A DNA stretch of 64,000 bases from Macrobrachium rosenbergii (GCF_040412425.1 NC_089741.1:35583050-35647049), one strand, 5' to 3'; shown: positions 31,756 to 43,965, numbered from the stretch's first letter. Notes: generated from the sequence alone by a model not told the origin. Numbers and translations are program-made.

Positions 31756-32055
31756 TTAATTATTATTATTATTATTATTGTTATTATTATTATTCAGAAG
31801 GTGAACCCCAATCATATGGAACAAGCCCACCACACGGGCCACTGACGTGAAATTCAAGAAGGTCCCAAAGAATGTGGTGTTTATTCGAAAGAAGTAACAG
31901 AAGGTAATGGGAAATACAGAGAGAGGAGATCAGTTATTAGAAAAACAGAAAAACTAAAAATAAATAAATAAATAAACAAAACTGTGAGTAAATTATTACA
32001 AGTTGAATTGTATTAGTGTAGTAATGTATAGCATCTTCGCCTGAATTTCCGAAGT
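31756..32055 (-). mobile_element. Family B LINE 3' end
   Basis: ATT tract, tip GGTGAACCCCAATCATATGG, 3' untranslated region and a trace of the reading frame (TAGCATCTTCGCCTGAAT) on the minus strand. Confidence 0.85.
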
Positions 32056-32476
32056 CCCAAACCAATGCTTTGAAAAGCAAACATCAATGGGACTGGCTGG
32101 CAGAAAACAAGAGAGGAGAAATGCAGTCCGGAAAACCAGAAGCATGAAGAGAATCCCAAAGACTAGCAACAACATTACCGAGTCATCGAGACTCACCACA
32201 CCGCACTGACGTCACGCAGCACCCACATACTAATCGAGCGACGCAAATAAAAGACAACCCTCACGCAACTGGGGTCCCTTTCAGGAATGCGCGTCCGAAA
32301 TTATAACCATAAAAGCACAGAGCGAAAGTCATTTCGCCTTGACTAGATAAATAATGAGAAAAAGCTGTAGTTAAGGTTCGTCCCTTGCAGCTGGCTCGGG
32401 ATTATACCTGAGGAACATGCAACCAGATCATTAACACATTCAAGAGTCCAGGCTCTTTTGCCATTAGCACGCAACA

Positions 32477-32480
<4 letters not shown>
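32056..32480. other. Unassigned sequence
   Basis: No gene recognised. CTGACGTCACG at 32207 is CRE-like. Confidence 0.4.

Positions 32481-32544
<64 letters not shown>
32481..32544. repeat. (CT)n microsatellite
   Basis: About 64 bp of CT. Confidence 0.95.
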
Positions 32545-32547
<3 letters not shown>

Positions 32548-33221
32548 AAGTCTGCTCCCTCAGGCAGGAGAAAAGTACATGTGATCCCAAGCTGGACTTG
32601 AATTATCAACGAAAGTATAGCACAGAGCAGTAAACAGTTCAGTACAGTACAGGAGAGGACAGGGCATTCAGTACAGTCCAGCAGTCAACGCAGTATATTA
32701 AACGAAGGCCACGATAGCAGTACCACCCCTAGGACCGCGAACTGCAATGACCTTGATTTGCAAGCTCAAACCGGCGTTCTTTTAGCAGTCTTGTAAACGG
32801 CAGAAAAAGAAGTCATCTCGCTTATATAACCGGAACGAGTATCGTTCTGGTGAGGGGCTTCGTGGCTGCAAAACTCTGGGAAGATTTTTGTTTTTTTCAT
32901 TTCATTCTCCTTTGCGCATGTCATTTGAAATCAGCGTCAGTTCAAAGGCTCACAGAATCGTAGTTTTATGAACATTCCCCCCAAAAATTCAGTGAAGCGC
33001 TCCTGAAATGTCTAAACAAATATCGAGAGCACAAACTTGCGTGAGGGTACTGTAACAATAAGATCAAACCTCTTCAGGGATTGACATGACTCTTGAAGGA
33101 CACGGGAAAACTGAGTCGGGATCAATGGATGGATTTACCTCCTATTGATATTCCAGACTTCGAGACAATGGTTCTCCTGTCACTAACTGCTGCTGGCCAG
33201 TTGTAAAGGTCACCAAACGGT
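32545..33221. other. Unassigned sequence
   Basis: Weak short-period CAGTACAGT echoes at 32625-32690. No gene recognised. Confidence 0.4.
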
Positions 33222-34265
33222 TCTTGGCTGCCCTGTACTGCCTGTATTGCTCCATTATTCTGACTGGCCTGTACTGACAGTAATGCTTTATTATTTGACT
33301 GGCCCGTAATGTCTGTAATGCTCTATTATTCTGACTGTCCTGCACCATCTGTAATGCTCTATTATTTTGACTGGCCTGCACCGTCTGTAACGCTCTGTTT
33401 GACTGGCCTGTACTGTCTGTAATGCTCTGTTGTTTTGACTGGCCTGTACTGTCTGTAATACTCTATTATCCTGACTGGCCTATACTGTCTGCAATCCTCT
33501 ATTATTCTGACTGTCCTGTACTGTCTGTAAAATGCTCCATTATCTTGACTGGCCTGTACTGTCTGTAATGCTCTGTTATTTTGACTGGCCTATACAGTCT
33601 GTAATGCTCTATTATCTTGACTGGCCTGTACTGCCTGTAATGCTCTGTTATCTTGACTGGCCTGTACTGTCTGTAATGCTCTGTTATCTTGACTGACTTG
33701 TACTGTCCGTTATGCTCTGTTATTCTGACTGGTCTGTACAGTCTGGAATGCTCTGCAATCTTGGCTGGCCTGTACTGTCCGTTATGCTCTGTTATTCTGA
33801 CTGGTCTGTACAGTCTGGGATGCTCTGCAATCTTGGCTGGCCTGTACTGTCCGTTATGCTCTGTTATTCTGACTGGCCTGTACTGCCTGTAATGCTCTGT
33901 TATCTTGACTGGCCTGTACTGTCTGTAATGCTCTATTATCTTGACTGGCCTGTAATGTCTGTAATGCTCTGTTATTTTGACTGGTCTGTACAGTCTGGAA
34001 TGCTTAGCAATCTTGACTTTCCTGTACTGTCTGTAATGCTCTACTATCTTGACTGGCCTGTACTGTCAGTAATGCTCCGTTATTTTGACTGGCCTATACA
34101 GTCTGGAATGCTCTGCAATCTTGACTTTCCTGTACTGCACGGTCTGTCATGCTCTACTAATTTGGCTGTCTCCATTATACTAAGCAATATTATCCTATAC
34201 CATCTTGAATGCTATACTAACTTGATTGTCTGAAGTATAGTGCCTGCGATGCTCTGCTGTCTTGA
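33222..34265. repeat. 36-bp minisatellite
   Basis: About 29 units of TGACTGGCCTGTACTGTCTG followed by TAATGCTCTGTTATCT, mostly in register at 36 bp. Because 36 is a multiple of three, a plus frame of 173 codons (33712-34233) stays open with a 12-residue repeat; I treat it as a by-product. Homogeneous subarray at 33700-33880 with a 72-bp higher-order period. Confidence 0.95.
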
Positions 34266-34692
34266 CTATTACTGAACACTGAAATGTCTTTAATAGTCGA
34301 CTAACCTGACAGTGTCCTATACCGTATTATATTTGCTGTTTGACTATCGCTACAACCATTCTAGAGTCACCTAAGGACCCTTACAATTATTAACAGAACG
34401 ATAATGAAGATGAAAAGGTTTTCCAAAGCTTAACGACTAGAAAGTAAATGAAAGAGAATCTGTGAACAGGGAATGAGAGGAGAGTACTGGTGGTGGTAGC
34501 CTTGGAGAAGTCCCTTCATTTGCCATTTAGAGGGAATGGGCCCCATGATCGTTCTCTGAATGAAGACCACTTTCCCTCCCCGCAACGGGAGAGTCCCTAT
34601 CGCCATTATCATAACGCAGTTTAACGAGGCCAGTCCTACGGCTGATGCGAAGGATTTGTCCTGGAATGAGAACTGGAAATGGAAGAGAAGAC
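34266..34692. other. Unassigned sequence
   Basis: No gene recognised. Confidence 0.4.
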
Positions 34693-34943
34693 AGAACCTA
34701 GGCCAAAGGCGAAGCGTTGGGACCCATGAGGTCATTCAGCGTTGAAAGCGAGATTGACAGTAAGGAGGTTTGAAAGGTGTAACGGGAGGAAAACCTCCTC
34801 GCAGTTGCACTAGGAAACAATTGTTAGTAAAAAGAATAAAAGGGGTTGTAACTAGGGACCGAAGGGACGTTGCAAAGAACCTCAAGTAATGCCTACAGCG
34901 CACCGCGTGAGGTGCACTGACGATACTAACTCCCTACAGGGGG
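34693..34943 (+). mobile_element. Family A dispersed element, copy 9
   Basis: Both end blocks present with an internal deletion in the purine-rich middle. The 5' stem changes from GCGCTG/CAGCGC to GCGTTG/CAGCGT, still partly pairable with G-T pairs. Confidence 0.85.
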
Positions 34944-35197
34944 CGAACTGAAAATGGAACGAGGTAAAGTTGAAGAATCTGGACAGCTGCGTGAGACGAG
35001 ACCAAAGGGAACGTATAAAGAATAACGAAGCTGACAATAGGGGCGGGGGAAGGGCGATGTGGCCTAGGGGAAGATCCCAAGAGCCTATAGTACCGTCTAC
35101 GGTGTGCCAGGCAAGGCAAGCTGTAAGCGATGCTCAACACTTGGCCCCACCACCAGGAGGATGGGGATGTCAGAAAAAACTAGAAAAGAGTTCAGAC

Positions 35198-35199
<2 letters not shown>

Positions 35200-35246
<47 letters not shown>
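35200..35246. repeat. (CT)n microsatellite
   Basis: About 47 bp of CT. Confidence 0.95.
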
Positions 35247-35248
<2 letters not shown>

Positions 35249-35407
35249 TCGCAGCAGAAGCCGTTAATGCCCGACCGAAACTTTTCAGGATAACAATCTC
35301 GAGGACGGGTCTCGACCGAGGCAGGAAGGCGACCCAACCAAGGGAATGGGCCAGTTCCAACTGATACACATCAGAACATGGCTTTTTTTTTTCCTCTTGA
35401 GATGGCG

Positions 35408-35408
<1 letters not shown>

Positions 35409-35487
<79 letters not shown>

Positions 35488-35588
35488 GAGTGGAGTTGAA
35501 CAGTGCTTCCAAGATATTCTGAATTAACAGTATTCGTAAAAGCGTCCTGAATTATGTATTATTTCATTTGGACCAAGTTAAAGGGTTG

Positions 35589-35653
<65 letters not shown>

Positions 35654-35751
35654 TGGAGTTGAACAGTGCTTCCAAGATATTCTGAATTAACAGTATTCGT
35701 AAAAGCGTCCTGAATTATGTATTATTTCATTTGTACCAAGTTAAAGGGTTG

Positions 35752-35825
<74 letters not shown>

Positions 35826-35925
35826 GGAGTTGAACAGTGCTTCCAAGATATTCTGAATTAACAGTATTCGTGAAAGTGTCCTAAATTATGTATTGTTTCC
35901 TTTGTACCAAGTTAAAGGGTTGCCC

Positions 35926-35967
<42 letters not shown>

Positions 35968-36063
35968 GAAGTTGAACAGTGCTTCCAAGATATTCTGAAT
36001 TAATAGTATTCGTAAAGCGTCCTAAATTATGTATTATTTCCTTTGTACCAAGTTAAAGGGTTG

Positions 36064-36126
<63 letters not shown>
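35409..36126 (+). repeat. (AG)n-anchored macro-tandem array
   Basis: Five AG tracts separated by four nearly identical spacers of about 100-110 bp: GTTGAACAGTGCTTCCAAGA, TATTCTGAATTAACAGTATTC, ACCAAGTTAAAGGGTTGC. AG tract length varies from about 30 to 75 bp. A shortened inverted copy of the spacer flanks the next array at 36673-36745. Confidence 0.93.
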
Positions 36127-36128
<2 letters not shown>

Positions 36129-36279
36129 TTGGAGGAAGAGGGCTTCGGCTGGGGTGGGGGGAGATGAAATTTTTCTCAAAGAAGACAGACTGATCACGAC
36201 GTTACCTTATCTTAAGCGATAACGACACGAATCTATACTTGTTCCTTATCAAGAATGGAACGATCCTCCTTTGAAGAAA

Positions 36280-36283
<4 letters not shown>

Positions 36284-36347
<64 letters not shown>

Positions 36348-36406
36348 CTAGCAAAACCGGAATTAGCCATGATGTCTCTCTCCTCTTTTGGAGATTTTAA
36401 TGTTAT

Positions 36407-36452
<46 letters not shown>

Positions 36453-36508
36453 TAAAAGACAGTTGGCCATGACTTCTCTCTCCTCTTTTGGAGATATTAA
36501 TGTTATGA

Positions 36509-36555
<47 letters not shown>

Positions 36556-36612
36556 GTAAAATCACAGTTAGCCGTGATCTCTCTCTCCTCATTTGGAGAT
36601 TTTAATGTTATG

Positions 36613-36672
<60 letters not shown>
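36284..36672. repeat. (CT)n-anchored macro-tandem array
   Basis: Four CT tracts separated by three spacers of about 60 bp: TTAGCCATGATGTCTCTCTC, TTTTGGAGATTTTAATGTTATG. Confidence 0.93.
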
Positions 36673-36675
<3 letters not shown>

Positions 36676-36745
36676 ACCCTTTAACTTGATACAAAAGAAA
36701 TAATACAAGATTATTTTGGAAGAACTTTCAACTCCGCAACTTGAA
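36673..36745 (-). repeat. Inverted copy of the 35.4-36.1 kb spacer
   Basis: GCAACCCTTTAACTTG and AAGAAATAATAC, CTTCCA-type and CAACTCCGCAAC segments are the reverse complement of the neighbouring array's spacer with a central deletion. Confidence 0.75.
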
Positions 36746-36769
36746 AGGAAAATAAACCCCCCCCCCAAA

Positions 36770-37465
36770 ATAATAAAACTCAATTTCAAACAATAAATGA
36801 ATATACTTCACAACTTGAAAGAAACAGAGAGAGAAAAGTGAATTGGTCACAAACTGAAGCGAGGCAAAACTTGGATAAACTCTACAGCTTGAAAAAGAAG
36901 CTTGACAGCTTGAAATGGACCCGAATAAACTTCACTACGTAAAATGAAACAGGAACTTAACAGACCGAGATGAAACAGGAAACTGAACGAACTTCACCGA
37001 CTGAAATGAAACACGAAACTGAACGAACTTCACCGATTGAAATGAAACACGAAACTGAACGAACTTCACCGATTGAAAAGAAACACGAAACTGAACGAAC
37101 ACCACCGACTGAAATGAAACGCGAAACTGAGAGATTTTCACCACTTGAAATGAAACATGAAACCGGACAAATTTCATCACTTGAAATAAAACAAACACGA
37201 AACTGAACAAACTTCCCCACGGGAAATGAAACACGAAACTGAACGAACTTCACCGACTGAGAAGAAACACGAAACTGAACAAACTTCACCACTAGAAATG
37301 AAACACGAAACTGAACAAACTTCACCGATTTAAATGAAACACGAAACTGAACAAACTCCACCACTTGAAATGAAACACGAAACAGAATAACCTGAGGAAC
37401 TTGAAAAAAAAAAACCTTCACCACTAGAAATGAAACACGAAACTGAATAACCTAAGCAACTTTAA
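36770..37465. repeat. 36-bp minisatellite, second
   Basis: Regular from about 36915: CGAAACTGAACGAACTTCAC then CGATTGAAATGAAACA, about 15 units; the left edge is degenerate. In minus translation it gives a 12-residue repeat (VSFQSVKFVQFR). Unrelated in sequence to the 33-kb minisatellite. Confidence 0.93.
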
Positions 37466-37555
37466 AAACGAATAAAAGATGACCCAAATCTGGAAAGGAG
37501 CCCACGAAGAACTCAAACTGAATCCGGCCCGGGCCAACTCGGCTTGTGAACGTTC

Positions 37556-38712
37556 AGATTCCCGGAGAAGAGAATATGAAAATATTCCCTCCCACGTAAC
37601 GGGAGAAAAGGAAATATGAAAATATTCCCTTCCACGTAGCGGGAGTGAAGAGAATATGAAAATATTCTCTTCCACGTAACAGGAGAGAAGAAAATATGAA
37701 AATATTCCCTTAGGGAGTGAAGCAACAGGAGAGAAAGAAATATGAAAATATGCCCTTCCACGTAACAGGAGAGAAAGAAATATGAAAATATTCTTCCTTC
37801 ACAGGAGAGAAGAGTAACAGGAGAGAAGAAAATATGAAAATATTCCCTTCCACGTAACAGGAGAAGAAAATACGAAAATATGAAAATATTCCCTTCCACG
37901 TCACAGGAGAGAAGGAAATATTAAAATTTCCACGTAACAGGAAAGAAGAAAATACGAAAATCTTCCCTTCCACGTAACGGGAGAGAAGTAAATATGAAAA
38001 TATTCCCTTTCATGTAACGGGAGAGAAGAAAATAGGAAAAAATTCCCTTCCACGTAACGGGAGAGAAAAAATATGAAAGTATTCCCTTCCAGGTAACAGG
38101 AGAGAAGAAAATATTAAAATATTGCCCTTCCAAGCAACAGGAGAGAAGAAAATATTAAAATATTCCCTTCCACGTAACAGGAGAAGAAAATATTCCCTTC
38201 CACGTAACAGGAGAGAAGAAAATATTAAAATTTCCACGTAACAGGAGAGAAGAAAATACGAAAATCTTCCCTTCCACGTAACAGGAGAGAAGAAAATACG
38301 AAAATCTTCCCTTCCACGTAACGGGAGAGAAGAAAATACGAAAATCTTCCATTTCACGTAACGGGAGAGAAGAAAATAGGAAAATATTCCCTTCCACGTA
38401 ACAAGAGAAGAAAATAGGAAAATATTCCCTTCCACGTAACAAGAGAAGAAAATAGGAAAATATTCCCTTCCACGTAACAAGAGAAGAAAATAGGAAAATA
38501 TTCCCTTCCACGTAACAAGAGAAGAAAATAGGAAAATATTCCATTTCACGTAACGGGAGAGAAGAAAATAGGAAAATATTCCCTTCCACGTAACACGAGA
38601 AGAAAATATGAAAAATTCCCTTCCACGTAACGGGAGAGAAAAAATATGAAAAAATTCCCTTCCACATAACAGGAGAAGAAAATACGAAAATATTCCCTCC
38701 CACGTAACAGGA
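37556..38712. repeat. 40-bp minisatellite
   Basis: About 29 units built from GAAGAAAATATGAAAATATT and CCCTTCCACGTAACAGGAGA, with frequent unit-length variants. Minus frames up to 209 codons arise from it. Confidence 0.95.
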
Positions 38713-38765
38713 AGGAAGGAAGGAAGGAAGGAAGGAACAAAGAATGAAGGAAGGAGGGAAGGAGG
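38709..38765. repeat. (GGAA)n microsatellite
   Basis: GGAA repeats decaying into GGAGGGAA. Confidence 0.9.
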
Positions 38766-39041
38766 CGTTCAAGCAATAGTCCAAATATTCGGCCGATGGC
38801 CATTACGGGAATGAGGCGAAGGCACGGAACGCTCGCCCCGCTTAATCTTCTTTTATTGGCAATTGCACACCGTGCTTGGCCGAGCCCCGCAGGACCCATA
38901 AAAATCCTCGTGTGTGTATATACCCCGGAAGTACATAAATTGCCATAAACCTCCTCCTTGCTTGCCTTGGGTGTAGCAGCACCACCACCACCAGCAAGCG
39001 ACGCAGGCGGCCGGTCGACGCCTGCCGCCCAGGAGGACCAA
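38766..39041. other. Unassigned, GC-richer stretch
   Basis: Includes a CACCACCACCAC run at 38981 and a CG-rich patch GACGCAGGCGGCCGGTCGAC. No gene recognised. Confidence 0.4.
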
Positions 39042-39533
39042 ATGGGTATGAAACACGCTTCAGATATGTGGGGAATGTGCTTTCAGATGGATGGGAAACG
39101 TGGTTCAGATATATGAGAAAACGGGTTCAAATGGATGGGAGACATGTTTCAAATGGGGAGAAACACGCTTCAGCCATATATAAAACTGTTTTAAATGGAT
39201 AAGAAACATGCTTCAGATATATAAGAAACGTGCTTCAAATGGAAGCACGTTTCATATATATAAGAAAGTGCTTCAAGTGGATAAGAAACTGGCTTCAAAT
39301 GTAGGTTATATAAAAAAAAGTGCTTCAAATGGATAAGAAACACGCTTCAAATATATTTACAAAGTATTTCAAATGGATAAAACACGCTTCAAATACACAA
39401 GAAACATGCTACCAATGGATAAGAAACACGCTTCATATATAGGCTACGAAAAAATGCTTTAAATGGATAAGAGACGTGCTTCAAATACAAAAGAAACGTG
39501 CTTCAAAATGAAAAGAAACACACTCCAATGAGA
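39042..39533. repeat. About 22-bp minisatellite
   Basis: GCTTCAAATGGATAAGAAAC and GCTTCAAATATATAAGAAAC types alternate, about 22 units. Confidence 0.9.
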
Positions 39534-39812
39534 GTGTGGGAATATAGCAAACTATAATTATAAATATAATTTCAGGTAATTATATAATGATTTCAACGTC
39601 CGTGTAGGAATGCAGTGACATAATTATGCTCCGTAAAATTATGAATGAAGAGAAATAATAGCATTTTGGTTCCCGGATCCTTTCCCGTTGATTTTATTTG
39701 AATGGATAAGAATCGCATTTCAATGTGAGTTACAGAAAAGGTAATGATAATCTTAGGCCATTATTTGCACACACACTGCACCTCTCGCTCTGTCTTTGAA
39801 ATATTTATTAAA
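39534..39812. other. Unassigned sequence
   Basis: No gene recognised. Confidence 0.4.

Positions 39813-39854
<42 letters not shown>
39813..39854. repeat. (ATT)n microsatellite
   Basis: About 42 bp of ATT. Confidence 0.95.
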
Positions 39855-40158
39855 TAATAATGTTAACTTTCCGTGAACGAAAAGAAAAGAGATGTATTTC
39901 ACGCAAATACAAAACTTCAAATTATGACAATACTCGACTGACAAGAAGCATATTTAGTATAAACAAACATATCTAAGAATAATCAGAGATAAGTTACATA
40001 ATTTCATCACCAGTAAAGAAACAGAACACCGTAACTAGACTTCAAAATAATAGGGTCACATCAACGAACAATGATCGATAAACATGATTAGTAGCTATGG
40101 TGAACAGATACGGAGGATCGTAACTGAGACGTTCAGTAATTCTAGGGATTTTATTTTG
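39855..40158. other. Unassigned sequence
   Basis: No gene recognised. Confidence 0.4.
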
Positions 40159-40569
40159 GTAGAGTCCAGTGGTTCTCAACCTTTTTTTGACCCATGCACC
40201 CTTTGACCATATGTCAGAATGTCATCCCTTCTTCTTTCGACCTTATTAATCCCACTGTATAGCAGGGTCGGCCGCTCGAGTCAACTTTTTCCATCTACTT
40301 CTACTTCTATCCCTTGCATCTTCCTCCCCCAGTCCCACCTCACCCATACACCCTCCCCCCAATCACTGGCATGTTCTTAGCTCTCTTGATTGGTTCCACC
40401 TCCTCAGAATGTCATCTTACCCCCATCCTTTTTCCAAAACTGTCTGCCTCACAAGTTGCATTCCAAATAACATGCGTATAATACTAAAACTCCTTTGTCA
40501 CAATTCAGCCCTGAAACTCTTGAAATTCACAAGGAATTCACCCCCTGGTTGAGAACCTACGGTATAGTC
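40159..40569. mobile_element. Non-autonomous hAT-like DNA transposon with 8-bp target duplication
   Basis: Element 40167-40561, about 395 bp. The left end is CAGTGGTTCTCAACCTTTTT and the right end, read inward, is CGTAGGTTCTCAACCAGGGG; the shared core GGTTCTCAACC is typical of hAT termini. Flanking 8-mers GTAGAGTC (40159-40166) and GTATAGTC (40562-40569) differ at one base, matching the 8-bp duplication of hAT insertion. The interior is C-rich and has no transposase frame. Confidence 0.82.
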
Positions 40570-40724
40570 AGTGTTACTACACAATTTAATATCGACTTAT
40601 AAACGCTTCTGTTAAACGTTAACGACATAAAGACGATGTTTTTCACGATAACAGGCACTACAGGGACAATCAAATGACTATGCAAATTGTTCAAGTGGAT
40701 AAGTACTGGGAGAATTGTTCTCTG

Positions 40725-40726
<2 letters not shown>

Positions 40727-40796
<70 letters not shown>

Positions 40797-40845
40797 AATG
40801 ACAATTCAGACCACTTAGGCAATTTACCTTTTATTTAGAATTTCC

Positions 40846-40900
<55 letters not shown>

Positions 40901-40938
40901 TAATTCAAACAGTTAGGTAATTAACCTTTAGTTAAAAT

Positions 40939-41006
<68 letters not shown>

Positions 41007-41046
41007 TAATTCAAACAGAGTAGTCAACCTTTTGTTAAAATTTTCC

Positions 41047-41122
<76 letters not shown>
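40727..41122 (-). repeat. (AG)n-anchored macro-tandem array
   Basis: Four AG tracts with three spacers (GGTAATTCAAACAGTTAGGT, ACCTTTTGTTAAAATTTTC). They are reverse complements of the 31-kb array spacers with moderate divergence. Confidence 0.92.
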
Positions 41123-41124
<2 letters not shown>

Positions 41125-41416
41125 ACGCTTGTTCAAATAAGCCGACAAATTCGGAATCTGAAAACATCTTAGCGGGACCACCATCCCAGCCTCTGGTGGC
41201 CCCCTCCATTCCCATTCCATCCCCTCCATTCCCATTCCTATCTCCCTCCATTGCCATTCCCACCCCCACCACGGTCCCATCCCCTGCCCTCCCCGCCTGG
41301 TTTCTTATAAGAGGAAGAAAACAGGAAATTGGGAGCTGAGAAATGGCTCTAACTGCTAACACGAAAAGGATAAAACCTACAGGAAGAAGGTCCTTGGGGA
41401 GAGCCTTGAAAGGCGC

Positions 41417-41419
<3 letters not shown>
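41123..41419. other. Unassigned; small C-rich duplication
   Basis: CCCTCCATTCCCATTCC recurs at 41204 and 41222. No gene recognised. Confidence 0.5.
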
Positions 41420-41481
<62 letters not shown>

Positions 41482-41525
41482 TGGAAGCGGAAAAGGAAGG
41501 AGATGCAAGCCAGAGAGACTCCTTC

Positions 41526-41586
<61 letters not shown>

Positions 41587-41631
41587 TGGAAGCGGAAAAG
41601 GAAGGAGATGCAAGCCAAGAGAGACTCCTTC

Positions 41632-41693
<62 letters not shown>

Positions 41694-41734
41694 GAGAGAG
41701 GAAAAGGAAGGAGATGCAAGAGAGAGACTCCTTC

Positions 41735-41801
<67 letters not shown>

Positions 41802-41837
41802 GGAAAAGGAAGAGACAAAGCCAAGAGATACTCGTTC

Positions 41838-41899
<62 letters not shown>
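41420..41899. repeat. (AG)n-anchored macro-tandem array
   Basis: Five AG tracts with four related spacers: GGAAGCGGAAAAGGAAGG, AGATGCAAGCCAGAGAGACT, CCTTCTGC. Gives Arg-Glu or Ser-Leu frames on both strands. Confidence 0.93.
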
Positions 41900-41902
<3 letters not shown>

Positions 41903-42104
41903 TCGTGGATCGAATAAAGTGCTGCCTAATGTGAATACGTATTTATTACCTTTCAATATATAATACAAGGTACAGTAACTCATCCGTTCTTTATAATTCA
42001 CGAAATAAAATGGCCCCATTTATACCATAATACAAGCACGAAACAAGGTAGCTCTCATACCCAACTGCAGATGTTGAATATCTGTAACTGTGGATTGAAT
42101 ATAC

Positions 42105-42390
42105 AGATTTAGGCCAAACGCCAGGCACTGGGACCTACGAGGTCACTCAGCGCTGAAACGGAAATTGACAGTAGAAGGTTTGAAAGGTGTAACAGGAGGA
42201 AAACCTCGCTGTTGCACTCTGAATCAAATGTTAGGAGGGTGGAAAGTAAGATGGAAGAAAGAGAATAGGAAAGGAGGTACAGTAAAGGGAATGAAAGGGG
42301 TTGCAGCAGCTAGGGACCTGGGAAGGCACGCTAGCAATGCTACAGTGCACTGCATGAAGTGCACTGACGGCACTAAACCGCCCCCATGGG
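42105..42390 (+). mobile_element. Family A dispersed element, copy 10
   Basis: Near-complete. The 3' hairpin reads GTGCACTGCATGAAGTGCAC: the outer pair has changed from C-G to T-A on both sides, keeping the stem. Confidence 0.87.
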
Positions 42391-42806
42391 AATACAACTG
42401 TGGATTTTCATGTAAAATAACGTTTTGTGACTGTGAAACAAGGAATTAGATGCTACAACATCAAGCGCCTGGGGAATCAGCTACTATAACATCAAGCGCC
42501 TGGGGAATTTAGATATCAATGATGTCTCCCTCCCCTGTGGAAAACGGGTATATATAGCAATAATGCCGAACGACTGTGGAATTTGGGCGTGAATAATGTC
42601 CCTTGCGCAAGTGGAATCCTGAATTCCAACTGGAGAGATATTTTTCCTAAACTCTGGAGAGATAGAGATCAGAGAAACATCAAAGCGAAAAGTCTTATTC
42701 CCTGTTTTTCGAGGAGCATAATTGAGGAAGATTCGGCCTACCATCATTTAAAGGTCCCGGTATTTCAAAACAGTTAGTAATACTGATAAGACGGCGAGAT
42801 TTTCTT

Positions 42807-42811
<5 letters not shown>
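42391..42811. other. Unassigned; short duplication
   Basis: ACATCAAGCGCCTGGGGAAT recurs at 42458 and 42489. No gene recognised. Confidence 0.5.

Positions 42812-42868
<57 letters not shown>
42812..42868. repeat. (AG)n microsatellite
   Basis: About 57 bp of AG. Confidence 0.95.
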
Positions 42869-42870
<2 letters not shown>

Positions 42871-43231
42871 GGATCCGTACAACCGCCAAAAGAGATAACG
42901 AGGGAAATTTATCTTTTGAGAGTTGAAAAACAATAGAACTTCAAGAAGCGAGGACGCCCCCTGGCTCCTCCCATCCCGGAACCCATCCCATTCCGGCCCA
43001 AGGAGGTTCGATTCCCCACCCCTAAAGGTAGGGGAGGGGAGGCATATTTTCTCTTTCAACTACATCAAACCAGAAACCAGAGAGCGGGGGAGACTGCCAA
43101 CGTTCCCCAAAAACACGGAGCTTCGAGGTTCGAACTCCCGGCGAAGGAGGGCCGATTTGGGAACTTTCAGCCATAATCATCGTGAAACTTCAATCACGAA
43201 TTGTACCTGTATGTCAGTTCAGTGATGTGGT

Positions 43232-43235
<4 letters not shown>
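42869..43235. other. Unassigned sequence
   Basis: GGTTCGAACTCC at 43127 resembles a B box but lacks a supporting A box. A 100-codon plus frame has no known domain. Confidence 0.4.

Positions 43236-43292
<57 letters not shown>
43236..43292. repeat. (AG)n microsatellite
   Basis: About 57 bp of AG. Confidence 0.95.
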
Positions 43293-43295
<3 letters not shown>

Positions 43296-43892
43296 GCGAA
43301 TCAATGCTCCAGACCGCTTGAGGAAAGAATTACCTCGTCGGGGGCTCTTCCTCTATTCTTCATTTCTCTCCAGCTCTAAAATCTACCCACAACAGTCGAC
43401 TAACACGCCAAAAATACAACAGGAATACAATAAAAACAAGGCACAAATTCAGTACCATAACATGACTGATGCAGTTACCGATCAAGACTCGACTTCAAGC
43501 ATCTTCTCAGTTCCTCCTCTATTCAAAAATTCGAAATTTGCAAAAGTCAAACCACCCCCCCCGCCTCCCCTTGGGATTCTTTTCTTCTTGGAGCTGGCAA
43601 TGAAGGAATAATCTTACTCGACATTTCGGAACTTTTGTTACATCTCCGCTCTGAGGATATATACACACACACACATATTCATGTACATAGCTACACTTTC
43701 AACTGAAAGCCTCTACTAATCCGAAGGTTAAGTAAGTGGAAAGGTTCTTTCCCTTTCCTGGTAATATCAGAACCCACACGCGGGCAAAAGAACGAGGTTA
43801 CCGTTACTTGGCTAAGTTACCAAAAAGGATAAGAAAGTGTTTCAGTTCATGGCAGAATTTTACATTGCAACAAAGCAGACCAATCTTCAAAG
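43293..43892. other. Unassigned sequence
   Basis: No gene recognised. Includes a C run at 43553-43562. Confidence 0.4.
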
Positions 43893-43897
43893 TATAC

Positions 43898-43960
<63 letters not shown>
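43893..43960. repeat. (CATA)n and (TA)n microsatellite
   Basis: Ends exactly at the long inverted repeat that follows. Confidence 0.95.

Positions 43961-43965
<5 letters not shown>

Noticed and set aside
33712..34233. Plus frame of 173 codons with a 12-residue repeat
   Set aside because: Exactly follows the 36-bp minisatellite; no start context or unique domain on either side.
36935..38784. Series of minus frames with 12- to 40-residue repeats
   Set aside because: Derive from the 36-bp and 40-bp minisatellites; frames shift whenever unit length varies.
43120..43145. tRNA-like B box GGTTCGAACTCC
   Set aside because: No A box at suitable distance and no fold.
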